From: Paraburkholderia susongensis
GTDB taxonomy: Bacteria > Pseudomonadota > Gammaproteobacteria > Burkholderiales > Burkholderiaceae
Direction: 5' to 3'
DNA: 64,000 bases
Assembly (NCBI RefSeq): GCF_900177725.1
Contig: NZ_FXAT01000006.1
Location: forward strand, 393,390 to 457,389
Below, piece by piece: positions 1-8,614 of this stretch (position 1 is the first letter of the stretch; each line of letters opens with the position of its first letter). Position numbers and translations under genes: made by a program. Below the pieces are notes generated by a model. The model saw only the letters and a program-made list of their open reading frames with translations, had not been told where the DNA came from and did not search any database.

Positions 1-714
1 GAGTGTCGCGGCGCGATCGAAGGCAAATATCCGTTTGCGGCAAGCGCCCAGGAAGTCGACGTCGACGATTTCAACCGCGTGTTCGCGGCGGGCGGGCTGC
101 TCGACGACTTTTTCCAGAAGACGCTCGCGAGTCACGTGGACACGAGCATCCGGCCTTGGCGCTACAAGTCGGTGAGTCCGGGCATGCCGCCGATGCAGGG
201 TCCGAGTCTCGAGCCGTTCGAGCACGCGGCCACGATTCGCCAAGTGTTTTTCCGCGATCCGGGCGCGAACCGGATGGCGTGGAAGATGGGCCTCAAGGTC
301 GTGTCGCTGGATCCGGAAATCACCGATCTGCTGATCGACATCGACGGGCAGAGCACGCGTTACGCACACGGGCCGGTGACGACCTTCCCGGTGACGTGGC
401 CGGGGCCGCGCGGCGGATCGATGGCTGGCATCACCGCGAATCCGCGTATCCGTCCGGACACGTCGACCATCACGGCCGAAGGACCGTGGGCGCTGTTCCG
501 TCTGATCGACCGCGGCCGGGTGACGTCGACCTTGTCGTCGAGCCGCTCGGCAGTGGACTTCAGTTTCGACGACCGTCACGCGGTGCTCGAACTGACTTCA
601 GGCGCACAGTCGGGGCCGCAACTGACGGGCCTGCTGAGAGGCTTCCGTTGCCCCGGTGACGGGAGCGCAGCAGGCGGCCGGGCGGCGGCCTTGCTCGCCG
701 ATGATACCCAGTAG
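1..714 (+). CDS. tssM: TssM (IcmF/VasK) C-terminal part, T6SS membrane complex
   Basis: The reading frame is open from the first base and stops at 712-714, so only about the last 237 codons are in the window. TssM is the large inner-membrane and periplasmic protein of the T6SS TssJLM complex. The visible part is its C-terminal beta-rich domain. It includes a stretch on a filament with FAAGGLLDDFF, then VTTFPVTWPGPRGG and GPWALFRLID, which are typical of the end of IcmF-family proteins. The last 30 residues are Gly/Ala-rich and look poorly conserved. vgrG follows 68 bases later on the same strand. The rest of the gene, and presumably tssJ, tssK and tssL, lie upstream of the window. The family call is secure. 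Confidence 0.9.
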   Translation, partial: ECRGAIEGKYPFAASAQEVDVDDFNRVFAAGGLLDDFFQKTLASHVDTSIRPWRYKSVSPGMPPMQGPSLEPFEHAATIRQVFFRDPGANRMAWKMGLKVVSLDPEITDLLIDIDGQSTRYAHGPVTTFPVTWPGPRGGSMAGITANPRIRPDTSTITAEGPWALFRLIDRGRVTSTLSSSRSAVDFSFDDRHAVLELTSGAQSGPQLTGLLRGFRCPGDGSAAGGRAAALLADDTQ

Positions 715-782
715 CGCGTTCGAAATACCGGTACGCAATTTCGCACTGGATTGTTTTCGATGAACAGAATCTAGAGGAGTGC

Positions 783-3425
783 ATGTCAAATAGTACGTTG
801 AACAATGTCGCTATTCGGAGCCGTGCGGTAACGGTGTCAAGCGAAGCGATGCCGCAATTGCTGGGGCAGCCTGCGCTCGAGTTCATGTCATTGAGCGGCA
901 AAGAGTATCTGGGCAAACCGTTCGAGTACGAACTGTTCCTGCGCACGCCCGACGATTACACGGTGCCGCTCGCCGTTAGCGCCAACATCGACCTGACGGC
1001 GCTGCTCGGCAAGGAAATGACCGTCACGATGGAGCTCGACCAGCCGGCCGGCGCCGCGCTCAGCACGGATGCAGCGCAGCGCGAGATCACCGGGCTCGTC
1101 GTCAAGGCGGGATACCTGCACAGCGAGGGTCGCTACAACGTCTATCGTGTCGTGCTGAAGCCGTGGTTGTGGTTGGCGACGCTCACGACCGACTACAAGA
1201 TTTTCCAGGACAAGACCGTCATCGAGATCATCGACGAGGTGTTGAAGGACTATCCGTACCCGGTCGAAAAGCGTCTCGACGTGAGCCGCTATATCGTGAC
1301 TGGTGAAAGCCCGCGCAACGAGCCGCGCGCGTACCAGGTGCAGTACGGCGAGACCGATTTCGATTTCATCCAGCGCCTCATGGAGGAATGGGGTATTTAC
1401 TGGTTCTTCGAACATTCGGACAGTAAGCATCGGCTCGTGCTGTGCGACCATATTGGCGTGCATCGCAAGTCCGCGAACCCTGCGTATCAGACGCTCGCTT
1501 TCCAGCCGCAGAACGGCAAGACCGACGCGGAATACATCAGCACGTTCTCGATAGCCGAAACGCTGTGCACCGGTCACTACGTGGCGAGCGACTTCGACTT
1601 CACGCGTTCGCGGGCCGATCTGCGCGCGATCAACCAGCAGCCGCGCGACACGAGCTGGAACACGCTCGAGCTTTACGACTGGCCCGGCGACTACACCGAC
1701 GGCAACCACGGCGAACTGCTCGCGCGCACGCGCATGGAAGCGTTGCGCGCACCGGGTAGACGCGCCGACGGCAGCGGCAACGTGCGCGGGCTTGCGTGCG
1801 GCCAGACGTTCGAGCTGACCAACTACGACTACACCGCGGCGAATTGCGAATACCTCGTCATCGGGACAAAGCTCGAACTGACCGGTACTGCGGATGAATC
1901 GGGCGGCAGTTACGAGTACACGTGCAACAACCAGTTCGACGTGCAGCCGACGAGCGAGATGTTCAGGTTGCCGCAGGACACGCCGAAGCCGCGAGTCAGC
2001 GGTCCGCAGTCGGCCATTGTCGTGGGGCCGCCTGGCAACGAGTTGTGGACCGACGAATTCGGCCGCGTGAAGGTTCGCTTTGCCTGGGATCGCTATGGCC
2101 GCAACGTCGAAACGGATTCGTGCTGGATTCGCGTGAGTCAGGCGTGGGCCGGCACGAGCTTCGGCGGAATTTATATTCCGCGAATCGGACAGGAAGTCAT
2201 CGTCGATTTCTGGAACGGCGACCCGGACCGTCCGCTGATCACGGGAAGCCTCTATAACACGCTGACGTCGCCGCCGTGGGAGCTACCCGGCAACGCGACG
2301 CAGAGTGGTTTCATGAGCCGCTCGATAGAGGGCGGCCTGCAGAACTTCAACAGCATCCGCTTCGAGGACAAGACGGGTGGCGAGGAAGTCATGATCCAGG
2401 CGGAACGGCAAATGAACCGCTTGACGAAGGTCGACGAGTCGCACGTCGTGGGCTCCAACTTCTCGGTCGGCGTGGGCAGCGAGTTTTCGAGCAAAGTGGT
2501 GGGCACGGCGACTTACGAGGTCGGCCTTGCGCAATCGCTGAAGGTCGGCGGCGCGGAATCGACGGCGGTTGGCGGTGCATCCATGCTCACGGTTGGCGGT
2601 GCGCGTGTCGTAACGATCGGCGGCGTGTCTACGCATACGGTGGGCGGTGCCTACGTACTCGACGCGGGCGGGGCGCTTTCCATCGTATGCGGCAAATCGT
2701 CGTTGACGATGACACCCGATGGGAAGATCAAGCTCATCGGCGATGAAATCCGGGTTCAGGGTAACGAACGAGTGGTCGTGAAGGGTATGCCGCTGGAGCT
2801 TAATCCTGGCGACGCCGACTGCGGCGGTGGTGCAGTGGTTCCAGTTCCGATCGTGGCCCTTGGCGTGGCGGCGCCGGATGTTCCGCAGTTGCCTATCGAA
2901 CCGGCACCGGAGCCGACACCGGAACTTACGCCGGAAGAGGCGCCGGAAGAAACACCGGAAGAGACACCGGACGAAACGCCGGACGAGACACCGAACGAGA
3001 CGCCGGACGAGACACCGAACGAGACGCCGGACGAGACACCGAACGAGACGCCGGATGAGACGCCGGACGAGACGCCGGATGAGACACCGGACGAGACACC
3101 GGACGAGACACCGGACGAGACGCCGGAAGAGACACCGGAAGAGACACCGGAAGAGACACCGGACGAGACGCCGGACGAGACGCCGGACGAGACACCGGAT
3201 GAGACACCGGACGAGACGCCGGACGAGACGCCGGATGAGACGCCGGACGAGACGCCGGATGAGACGCCGGACGAGACACCGGACGAGACGCCGGACGAAA
3301 CACCGGATGAGACGCCGGACGAGACACCGGATGAGACACCGGACGAGACACCGGACGAGACACCGGACGAAACACCGGACGAAACACCGGAAGAGACGCT
3401 GCCACCATCTTTTGCAGAGATCTAA
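783..3425 (+). CDS. vgrG: VgrG/TssI spike protein with long PDET-repeat tail
   Basis: VgrG forms the trimeric tip of the T6SS tube. The start at 783 follows AGAGGAG at 773-779. The gp27-like base covers roughly residues 20-400, and the gp5-like OB fold starts near 413 (motifs VVGPPGNELWTDEFGRVKV and DFWNGDPDRP). A beta-prism stretch with short Gly/Val repeats runs to about 680. Residues 713-872 are 40 exact four-residue units of the form P-[DEN]-E-T, then LPPSFAEI and the stop. The protein is 880 residues long; the extra length over a core VgrG is mainly this acidic, proline-rich tail. No enzymatic extension domain is recognisable. The PAAR gene follows, as expected for a spike and sharpening cap. 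Confidence 0.95.
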   Translation: MSNSTLNNVAIRSRAVTVSSEAMPQLLGQPALEFMSLSGKEYLGKPFEYELFLRTPDDYTVPLAVSANIDLTALLGKEMTVTMELDQPAGAALSTDAAQREITGLVVKAGYLHSEGRYNVYRVVLKPWLWLATLTTDYKIFQDKTVIEIIDEVLKDYPYPVEKRLDVSRYIVTGESPRNEPRAYQVQYGETDFDFIQRLMEEWGIYWFFEHSDSKHRLVLCDHIGVHRKSANPAYQTLAFQPQNGKTDAEYISTFSIAETLCTGHYVASDFDFTRSRADLRAINQQPRDTSWNTLELYDWPGDYTDGNHGELLARTRMEALRAPGRRADGSGNVRGLACGQTFELTNYDYTAANCEYLVIGTKLELTGTADESGGSYEYTCNNQFDVQPTSEMFRLPQDTPKPRVSGPQSAIVVGPPGNELWTDEFGRVKVRFAWDRYGRNVETDSCWIRVSQAWAGTSFGGIYIPRIGQEVIVDFWNGDPDRPLITGSLYNTLTSPPWELPGNATQSGFMSRSIEGGLQNFNSIRFEDKTGGEEVMIQAERQMNRLTKVDESHVVGSNFSVGVGSEFSSKVVGTATYEVGLAQSLKVGGAESTAVGGASMLTVGGARVVTIGGVSTHTVGGAYVLDAGGALSIVCGKSSLTMTPDGKIKLIGDEIRVQGNERVVVKGMPLELNPGDADCGGGAVVPVPIVALGVAAPDVPQLPIEPAPEPTPELTPEEAPEETPEETPDETPDETPNETPDETPNETPDETPNETPDETPDETPDETPDETPDETPDETPEETPEETPEETPDETPDETPDETPDETPDETPDETPDETPDETPDETPDETPDETPDETPDETPDETPDETPDETPDETPDETPDETPEETLPPSFAEI
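2919..3398 (+). repeat. 12-bp tandem repeat, 40 units, inside vgrG
   Basis: Exactly 480 bases form 40 consecutive 12-bp units close to CCGGACGAGACA, coding Pro-Asp-Glu-Thr, with Asn or Glu replacing Asp in some units. Units differ mainly at synonymous or near-synonymous positions (gac/gat, aca/acg, gag/gaa). The frame is kept throughout. The array has long open frames on the other strand, which are by-products of the repeat. Arrays like this commonly change length by slippage or unequal exchange, so copy number may vary between strains. Confidence 0.95.
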
Positions 3426-3509
3426 CCCGGCGTCCCACAACCCTGCATGGCAGCCGTGCGTTCCCGCGCACGGCCCCCACTTCCTGCATTCACGAGGAGA
3501 CTATCCGTT

Positions 3510-3776
3510 ATGTTTCCAGCCGCCCGCAAAGGCGATGCAACCGGGCATGGCGGTGCGATCGTCACCGGCTCGCCATCTGTTCTGATCAACGAAATACCGG
3601 CGGCGCTGGTCGGTCTCAGTTCGGCAACCTGCCCGCTGCACCCTTCAGCGCAAGCCGTGGTTGTCGGTTCGGCCACCGTATTCATCAACGATCTGCCCGC
3701 AGCTTTGGTCAGCGGCATGACTTCATGCGGTGCGCCGATCTCCGCCGGTTCGCCGGACGTGCTGATCGGTTCGTAA
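3510..3776 (+). CDS. PAAR-domain spike-tip protein
   Basis: An 88-residue protein of the PAAR family, which caps the VgrG trimer with a sharp metal-stabilised cone and often recruits effectors. The start at 3510 has GAGGAGA ten bases upstream (3493-3499). An earlier in-frame start at 3447 has no such site. The sequence shows two paired PAAR-like motifs, GSPSVLINEIPAALVG and GSATVFINDLPAALVS, and Cys/His residues (CPLHP, SCGAP) placed like PAAR metal ligands. It lies between vgrG and rhs, with 16 bases to the rhs start, so it probably loads the Rhs protein onto the spike. It has no fused toxin domain. Confidence 0.88.
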   Translation: MFPAARKGDATGHGGAIVTGSPSVLINEIPAALVGLSSATCPLHPSAQAVVVGSATVFINDLPAALVSGMTSCGAPISAGSPDVLIGS

Positions 3777-3792
3777 CGCTAAGGATCGCGAC

Positions 3793-6700
3793 GTGGAGAC
3801 AGGAATCGCTGGGATAGGCGGGGAGCTGGTCAAGCTGCCCGGTGTCGTATTGCCATTAGCGAGTGGTGGGCCGCCGGCCGATCGCTACCGGCGGCCTGGT
3901 GACGTGGTCGACCGGTATCGCCTGCGCCGTGCGTTGTCGGGCGTCCTGTGTCGCTCGGTGGATGTGATTACCGGCAGCAAGGTCTGTCTTCCCGCCGACG
4001 AAGCCGACTTCACCCTTCGTGGCCGCTTTCCGCTCGAGTGGTCCCGTTACTATTCGAGCGCACGCGTCGAGGTCGGGCTGCTTGGCGCGGGCTGGCGTAC
4101 CCGCTGGGAAATCACGCTGCACAAGATCGACAGCAGGCTTGTCTATGCCGACGAATACGGCAGCACGCTCAGTGTGCCGTTTCCGGAGCGCGGCACTCAG
4201 GTCATCGCACCGTCGGCGCAGTTGCATTTCGCGCATCTGCCGGATGGCCGCATCGTCGTTGCCGATTTGACGCCGCATTACCGGGTCTTCGGCGACTTCG
4301 ACGCAAACGGAATCGCGCGGCTGAAATACATCGAGGACCTGCACCGGCAGCGCGTCGGCTGCATCTGGGACGCCGAAGGGCGCCTGCTGCGCATGCGCGG
4401 CACCTGCGGTCACGAGTTGCGAATGCACTATGAAACCCGAATGGGCGCGCGCCTTGCCGCGATCGAGTGCGTCGATGGCGGCCCGGGCGGCGCGCTCGTT
4501 CAGTATGGCTATAGTCCGAACGGCGAGCTGACGGAGGTGCGTAACCGCATCGGCGCCATCGTTCGCCGCTTTGCCTGGCGCGATGGACAGATCGTCGAGG
4601 AAGCCGGGCCGCTCGGCATGGCGACGCGCTATGCGTGGCAGACGATCGGCGGCGTCGCGCGCGTGGTCGAGCGCGCTACCTCGGAGGGCGCACGCGACCG
4701 CCTGACCTACGACATTGACAGCCGCGTGAGCCAGGTCACCGACGTGTTCGGTCACGCCGCCAACTGGCAATACGACGAGCACGGCCACGTACGGTCGCAT
4801 ACGGACTTCGATGGACGACGCTATCGCTTCGACTATCGCGATTCCGCCGCGCCGACCGCCGTTTGGTTACCCGGCGAGCGTGTGGTTCGCCTCGAATACG
4901 ATGCACTCGGACGTGTCGTGCAGGAAACGGATCCGCAGGGCACGACCCGTGTCACTGAATACGCGTTCGCGTCGCGCGAGCCTGCGTCCGTGACGCTGAG
5001 CGACGGTCGCACGTGGACGTGGGCGCGCAACGAGCGTCTGCAGCCCGTGCACGTTCAAACGCCGGCCGGTGAAATCACACGCTTCGAGTATGGCGCCGAC
5101 GGCTGCGTTGCACGCTCGACCGACGCTCAGGGCGTCGCGACCACCTACGCGCACGACGCGTGGGGGCAATTGATCCGGCGCACCGCGGCCGACGGCGGCA
5201 CGACGCACTATGAGCGCGACGTCAACGGCTACGTCGTTCGCGTGACCGATGCGCTCGGTGCAGTCACGCTCTTCGAGCGCAATGGGCTCGGCTGGCCGCT
5301 GAACGTCACGCGTCCGGACGGACAGGTGGAGCGGCACGTCTGGAACGCCGCGGGCCAGCGGACTTCGTTCGTCGGACCGAGCGGTCATAGCCGGCACTGG
5401 TATCGCGACCGGCGCGGCAACGTAGTGCGCGCGGTCGACGAGGAGGGACACGTGATCGTGCGGCAGTACGATGCGCATGGCCGTCCTGTGCGCATCGAAA
5501 GCGCGAACGGTGCGATCCAGATGCTCGAGTGGGGCGCGCGCGATTGCCTGTCGATTACCGACGCGGATGGCGTCACGCGCAGCTTCGTCTATACGGGTGC
5601 CGGCCAGATTCACAGCGTGACGTCGAAAGCGGGCGCGCACACGCGTAGCGAGACGTTTGCCTACGATGCAGCGGGGCGGCCCGTCGAGCGCGAAACGCAG
5701 CATAACCGATACGTGTACCGCTATGCCGTGCGCGGCGGCCTCGAAGCGATTAGCCGCACGCCGACCAGCGAAGGCGAACTGCTCGGCATCGGCGCCGATG
5801 AAATCCGTTTCGAGCACGACGCGGGTGGCCGTCTGATCGCGGAGCACGGAGCAAACGGCGAACTGCGTTATACGTACAACGCGACTGGCCGGCTCGTCGC
5901 GACGCGCCTGCCGCAGGGGCAGGAGCTACGCACCCGCCGCCTCGAGACCGGCGAGATCGCCCTCGTCGAAGTCGATGAACGCGAAGTGGCGCGCTTCTGG
6001 TACGACGCGATGCGGCGTCCGGTCGCGCGCACCCAAGGCCGCTTGCGCACGCATACGGGCTATTCGCCGCTGGGCCAGCCTATATGGTGGCGCTCGGTGA
6101 CGAGTGACGAGTTATCCGCACCCGCGACGCCGTCCGAAAGCGATATGCAGTTGTGGCGCGAAGTGGATTACAGTCCTGCCGATCTACTGGTCAGAATCGG
6201 CGGCCCTGCGGCAGGTCAGACCTGGTACGACTACGACCGGCGCGGCTGCCTGCTGCGGCGCGTGTCGGAGCAACTCGGCATCGAGTATTTCACATGGGAC
6301 GCCGCGAGCAATCTGCTCGATACGCCAGGTGGCAACTGGTTCCCGGCCGTCTATGCCGATCACCGGATACGGGAATGCCGCGGCTATCGCTATGAATACG
6401 ACGCGTGGGGACAACTGGTGCGCAGGAGCGGGCGCGATCATACGTTGTCGCTCGAATGGGATGCGGAAGGGCGGGTGATCGCCGCGCATCGCAAGGGGCA
6501 CACTGTGCGCTACCAGTACGACGCACTCGGCCGGCGTGTCGCGAAACGCGTTGAGGCCAGTTCGCCGCAGCGATCGCAAACGCCCGAGCAGGACGAACTC
6601 ACGCGCTATCTGTGGCAGGGACACCGGCTTGTCCAGGAGCAACGCCCAGGCGCGTTGCGTACCTACCTGTATCAGCCGGAGCCGCCGGGTTCAACTGGCT

Positions 6701-7218
6701 TTGCACCGCTTGCCTGCGTGGACCAGACGCTCGCTGACGACGGCAGTATCAAGGGCACGCAGATTCGTCACTACCACACCGACGGTGCTGGCACAGCGAT
6801 CGCACTGACTGATGAGATCGGCAAGGTTGTGTGGCATGGGCGCTATCGCGCGTGGGGGGACCCTGTCACGCAGGAGTGGGGACGCAGCGATACGGTCGCG
6901 CAGCCGCTTCGCTATGCCGGCCAGTACGCGGACGAAGAAACGGCGTTGCACTACAACGGCACGCGTCTTTACGATCCGGACGCGGGCCGCTATATCAGCT
7001 CCGATCGCACAGGCGATGGCGGTATCAGCCCGTATTGCTACGCGCCGAATCCGCTGACGTGGTGCAACCCGCTCGGCCGTGCGAAGCCGGAACGGCTTCC
7101 GTATCTCGTCGGCGTGGAGGCCTCAGATAACCACGGCGTGCCCGACCCGGCTCAACAGATTGCCGGCCTCGTCGAACAGTTCGACGACGTACCGGGCTGG
7201 GATCCCCTCGAGGGCTGA
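3793..7218 (+). CDS. Rhs/YD-repeat T6SS effector scaffold, toxin tip apparently lost
   Basis: A 1141-residue Rhs protein. The GTG start at 3793 follows AAGGATCG. The N-terminal region (about residues 40-130, SVDVITGSKVCLPADEADF) resembles the DUF6531 domain of T6SS Rhs effectors. Many YD repeats follow (YDAHGRPVR, YEYDAWGQLVRR), ending in the core motif near residues 1045-1095 (YDPDAGRYISSDR, then NPLGR). Rhs proteins normally carry a variable toxin of about 100-200 residues after that motif. Here only about 46 residues remain, and the last 32 codons overlap the 3' end of the convergent glycosyltransferase gene. No immunity gene follows. I infer a truncated, possibly toxin-less effector; a compact unusual tip cannot be excluded. 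Confidence 0.9.
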   Translation: METGIAGIGGELVKLPGVVLPLASGGPPADRYRRPGDVVDRYRLRRALSGVLCRSVDVITGSKVCLPADEADFTLRGRFPLEWSRYYSSARVEVGLLGAGWRTRWEITLHKIDSRLVYADEYGSTLSVPFPERGTQVIAPSAQLHFAHLPDGRIVVADLTPHYRVFGDFDANGIARLKYIEDLHRQRVGCIWDAEGRLLRMRGTCGHELRMHYETRMGARLAAIECVDGGPGGALVQYGYSPNGELTEVRNRIGAIVRRFAWRDGQIVEEAGPLGMATRYAWQTIGGVARVVERATSEGARDRLTYDIDSRVSQVTDVFGHAANWQYDEHGHVRSHTDFDGRRYRFDYRDSAAPTAVWLPGERVVRLEYDALGRVVQETDPQGTTRVTEYAFASREPASVTLSDGRTWTWARNERLQPVHVQTPAGEITRFEYGADGCVARSTDAQGVATTYAHDAWGQLIRRTAADGGTTHYERDVNGYVVRVTDALGAVTLFERNGLGWPLNVTRPDGQVERHVWNAAGQRTSFVGPSGHSRHWYRDRRGNVVRAVDEEGHVIVRQYDAHGRPVRIESANGAIQMLEWGARDCLSITDADGVTRSFVYTGAGQIHSVTSKAGAHTRSETFAYDAAGRPVERETQHNRYVYRYAVRGGLEAISRTPTSEGELLGIGADEIRFEHDAGGRLIAEHGANGELRYTYNATGRLVATRLPQGQELRTRRLETGEIALVEVDEREVARFWYDAMRRPVARTQGRLRTHTGYSPLGQPIWWRSVTSDELSAPATPSESDMQLWREVDYSPADLLVRIGGPAAGQTWYDYDRRGCLLRRVSEQLGIEYFTWDAASNLLDTPGGNWFPAVYADHRIRECRGYRYEYDAWGQLVRRSGRDHTLSLEWDAEGRVIAAHRKGHTVRYQYDALGRRVAKRVEASSPQRSQTPEQDELTRYLWQGHRLVQEQRPGALRTYLYQPEPPGSTGFAPLACVDQTLADDGSIKGTQIRHYHTDGAGTAIALTDEIGKVVWHGRYRAWGDPVTQEWGRSDTVAQPLRYAGQYADEETALHYNGTRLYDPDAGRYISSDRTGDGGISPYCYAPNPLTWCNPLGRAKPERLPYLVGVEASDNHGVPDPAQQIAGLVEQFDDVPGWDPLEG

Positions 7219-8574
7219 GACGAAGATGACATGGAAGTCGAGCCAGTTGTTTGTCCGATATTCGGATAGGCTGCTGGTATCGGCTAGCTTGCGGTGGAGT
7301 ACGGTCTCGCTACCGTCGTGAATGGTGACGACAGCCGATGCTGCGCACGCCAGCGTATCTTGCGTGCCAGGCGTCGCCGCGTGCTTATTGAAGATGTTCC
7401 GATGCAGACAGACGCGAATGTCATTGGCGCGCCGTAGCGAGGCTTTCCACGTCGTCTCGTCGGGACGTGGCGTGCCGGGCGGCAGGGGGGGCTCGTGATT
7501 CAGCGTCGCCTCATGGACGCCCCGGCACGTGAAGCTGATGCCCGCGTAGGTCTCGTATTCCGCCAGAGTGCGCTCGTTACCCAGTCCGTATTTGCCGAAC
7601 TCCTGCTGTGTATATGTTTCACCGTCGATGCCAAGCAGTGCACGATTGCGCCGGTACGCGCGGGCGTTGCGCTCCGACCAGTGTTCGTCGATTTCGCCTC
7701 TTTGTTTTGCCTGACTGGTGTGGTCGTCCCACATCTTCACACGGTGCCGGCGTGTGTATTCGTGCCATGCAATCAGGTAGTGCGGATGGTATAGATCGTA
7801 GCCGTGCGTGAATGCGCGCACGGAGATTGATATTTCCTCACCGAGAAAGAAATAGTCGGGATCGTGCTGGACTGCTTCGGCGAAGTGACCGTCAGCGAAC
7901 GTGAAATGTCCGCTGTAGAAGCGCGCGCGAACTGGGTGTTGGCGCGCTTTTCCGGCGGGCAGACGTTTGCCGCGAAACGTCACGACACCTTCCGTACCGA
8001 AGCGATCGAAGTTCAGACATTGTGGATCGCCGCGCAAGTGCGCGTCGTTCGCCGGATCAAACCCGGGGAGATAGGCAGTTAGCATCGGCTTCGGACTTTC
8101 GCCGCGCAGCAATTCGAGCGTGTCGATCAACTGCGTGTCCCACCTTTCGACAAAGCGGTGGTGCGAATCGAGCTGCAGCGTATAGCGCTCGCCGCCGTAG
8201 CGTTGCTGAAGGAGGTTGCGGGCCCAGCATGCGCCTTGCGTCATCATGTGCGGCACGTCGATCAGCTCGACTTTAGCGCCGCGATAGTCGAGATGCTGGA
8301 TTGTCCAGTTACTGGCCGTTTCCGCGCGCCATTTGCCGAAGCCCTGCCGCCAGAATCCGCCTAGTGTTTCGTCGGGCGCGTGCTGCCAGCAGACGACAAT
8401 GCGCAGCCAATCCGGCGTTTTTGCCTTGTTGATCAGATCGAGCAGCGTGGGGATCAACTGAGAATCGCGGTAGCTCGCGATCTGCACGAAGATCGAGTTC
8501 GGCGATGTGCCGACTGGTGTGGCTGCGATTGTCGCGGTTGGTGCGGCAAGTGAAGTGACAAGTGAAGCGGTCAT
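7123..8574 (-). CDS. GlcNAc-transferase-family (Skp1-type) glycosyltransferase
   Basis: A 483-residue protein matching the family of UDP-GlcNAc:polypeptide alpha-N-acetylglucosaminyltransferases (Pfam GlcNAc). The core begins near residue 28 with IFVQIASYRDSQLIPTL. It has the metal-site-like YTLQLDSHHRF, followed by GEEISISVRAFTHGYDLY, the usual acidic block of the catalytic domain. There is no signal peptide, so it should act in the cytoplasm on a nucleotide sugar. It is the last gene of the minus-strand T6SS run, 40 bases after the adhesin gene, which suggests co-transcription. Its 3' end overlaps the 3' end of rhs by 96 bases. The acceptor is unknown; the adhesin or a secreted T6SS component are guesses. 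Confidence 0.8.
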   Translation of the reverse strand: MTASLVTSLAAPTATIAATPVGTSPNSIFVQIASYRDSQLIPTLLDLINKAKTPDWLRIVVCWQHAPDETLGGFWRQGFGKWRAETASNWTIQHLDYRGAKVELIDVPHMMTQGACWARNLLQQRYGGERYTLQLDSHHRFVERWDTQLIDTLELLRGESPKPMLTAYLPGFDPANDAHLRGDPQCLNFDRFGTEGVVTFRGKRLPAGKARQHPVRARFYSGHFTFADGHFAEAVQHDPDYFFLGEEISISVRAFTHGYDLYHPHYLIAWHEYTRRHRVKMWDDHTSQAKQRGEIDEHWSERNARAYRRNRALLGIDGETYTQQEFGKYGLGNERTLAEYETYAGISFTCRGVHEATLNHEPPLPPGTPRPDETTWKASLRRANDIRVCLHRNIFNKHAATPGTQDTLACAASAVVTIHDGSETVLHRKLADTSSLSEYRTNNWLDFHVIFVSALEGIPARYVVELFDEAGNLLSRVGHAVVI

Positions 8575-8614
8575 GCTGTGGAATTCCGGTCGACGCAGGT
8601 AGTCGGTGGCAAGG

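Noticed and set aside
2919..3398. CRISPR-like array
   Set aside because: Units are contiguous 12-mers without spacers and keep the vgrG reading frame.
2283..3585. Long Arg/Leu-rich and Pro/Ser-rich open frames on both strands over the vgrG tail
   Set aside because: They are translations of the 12-bp repeat in other frames; they have no start signals and no family resemblance.
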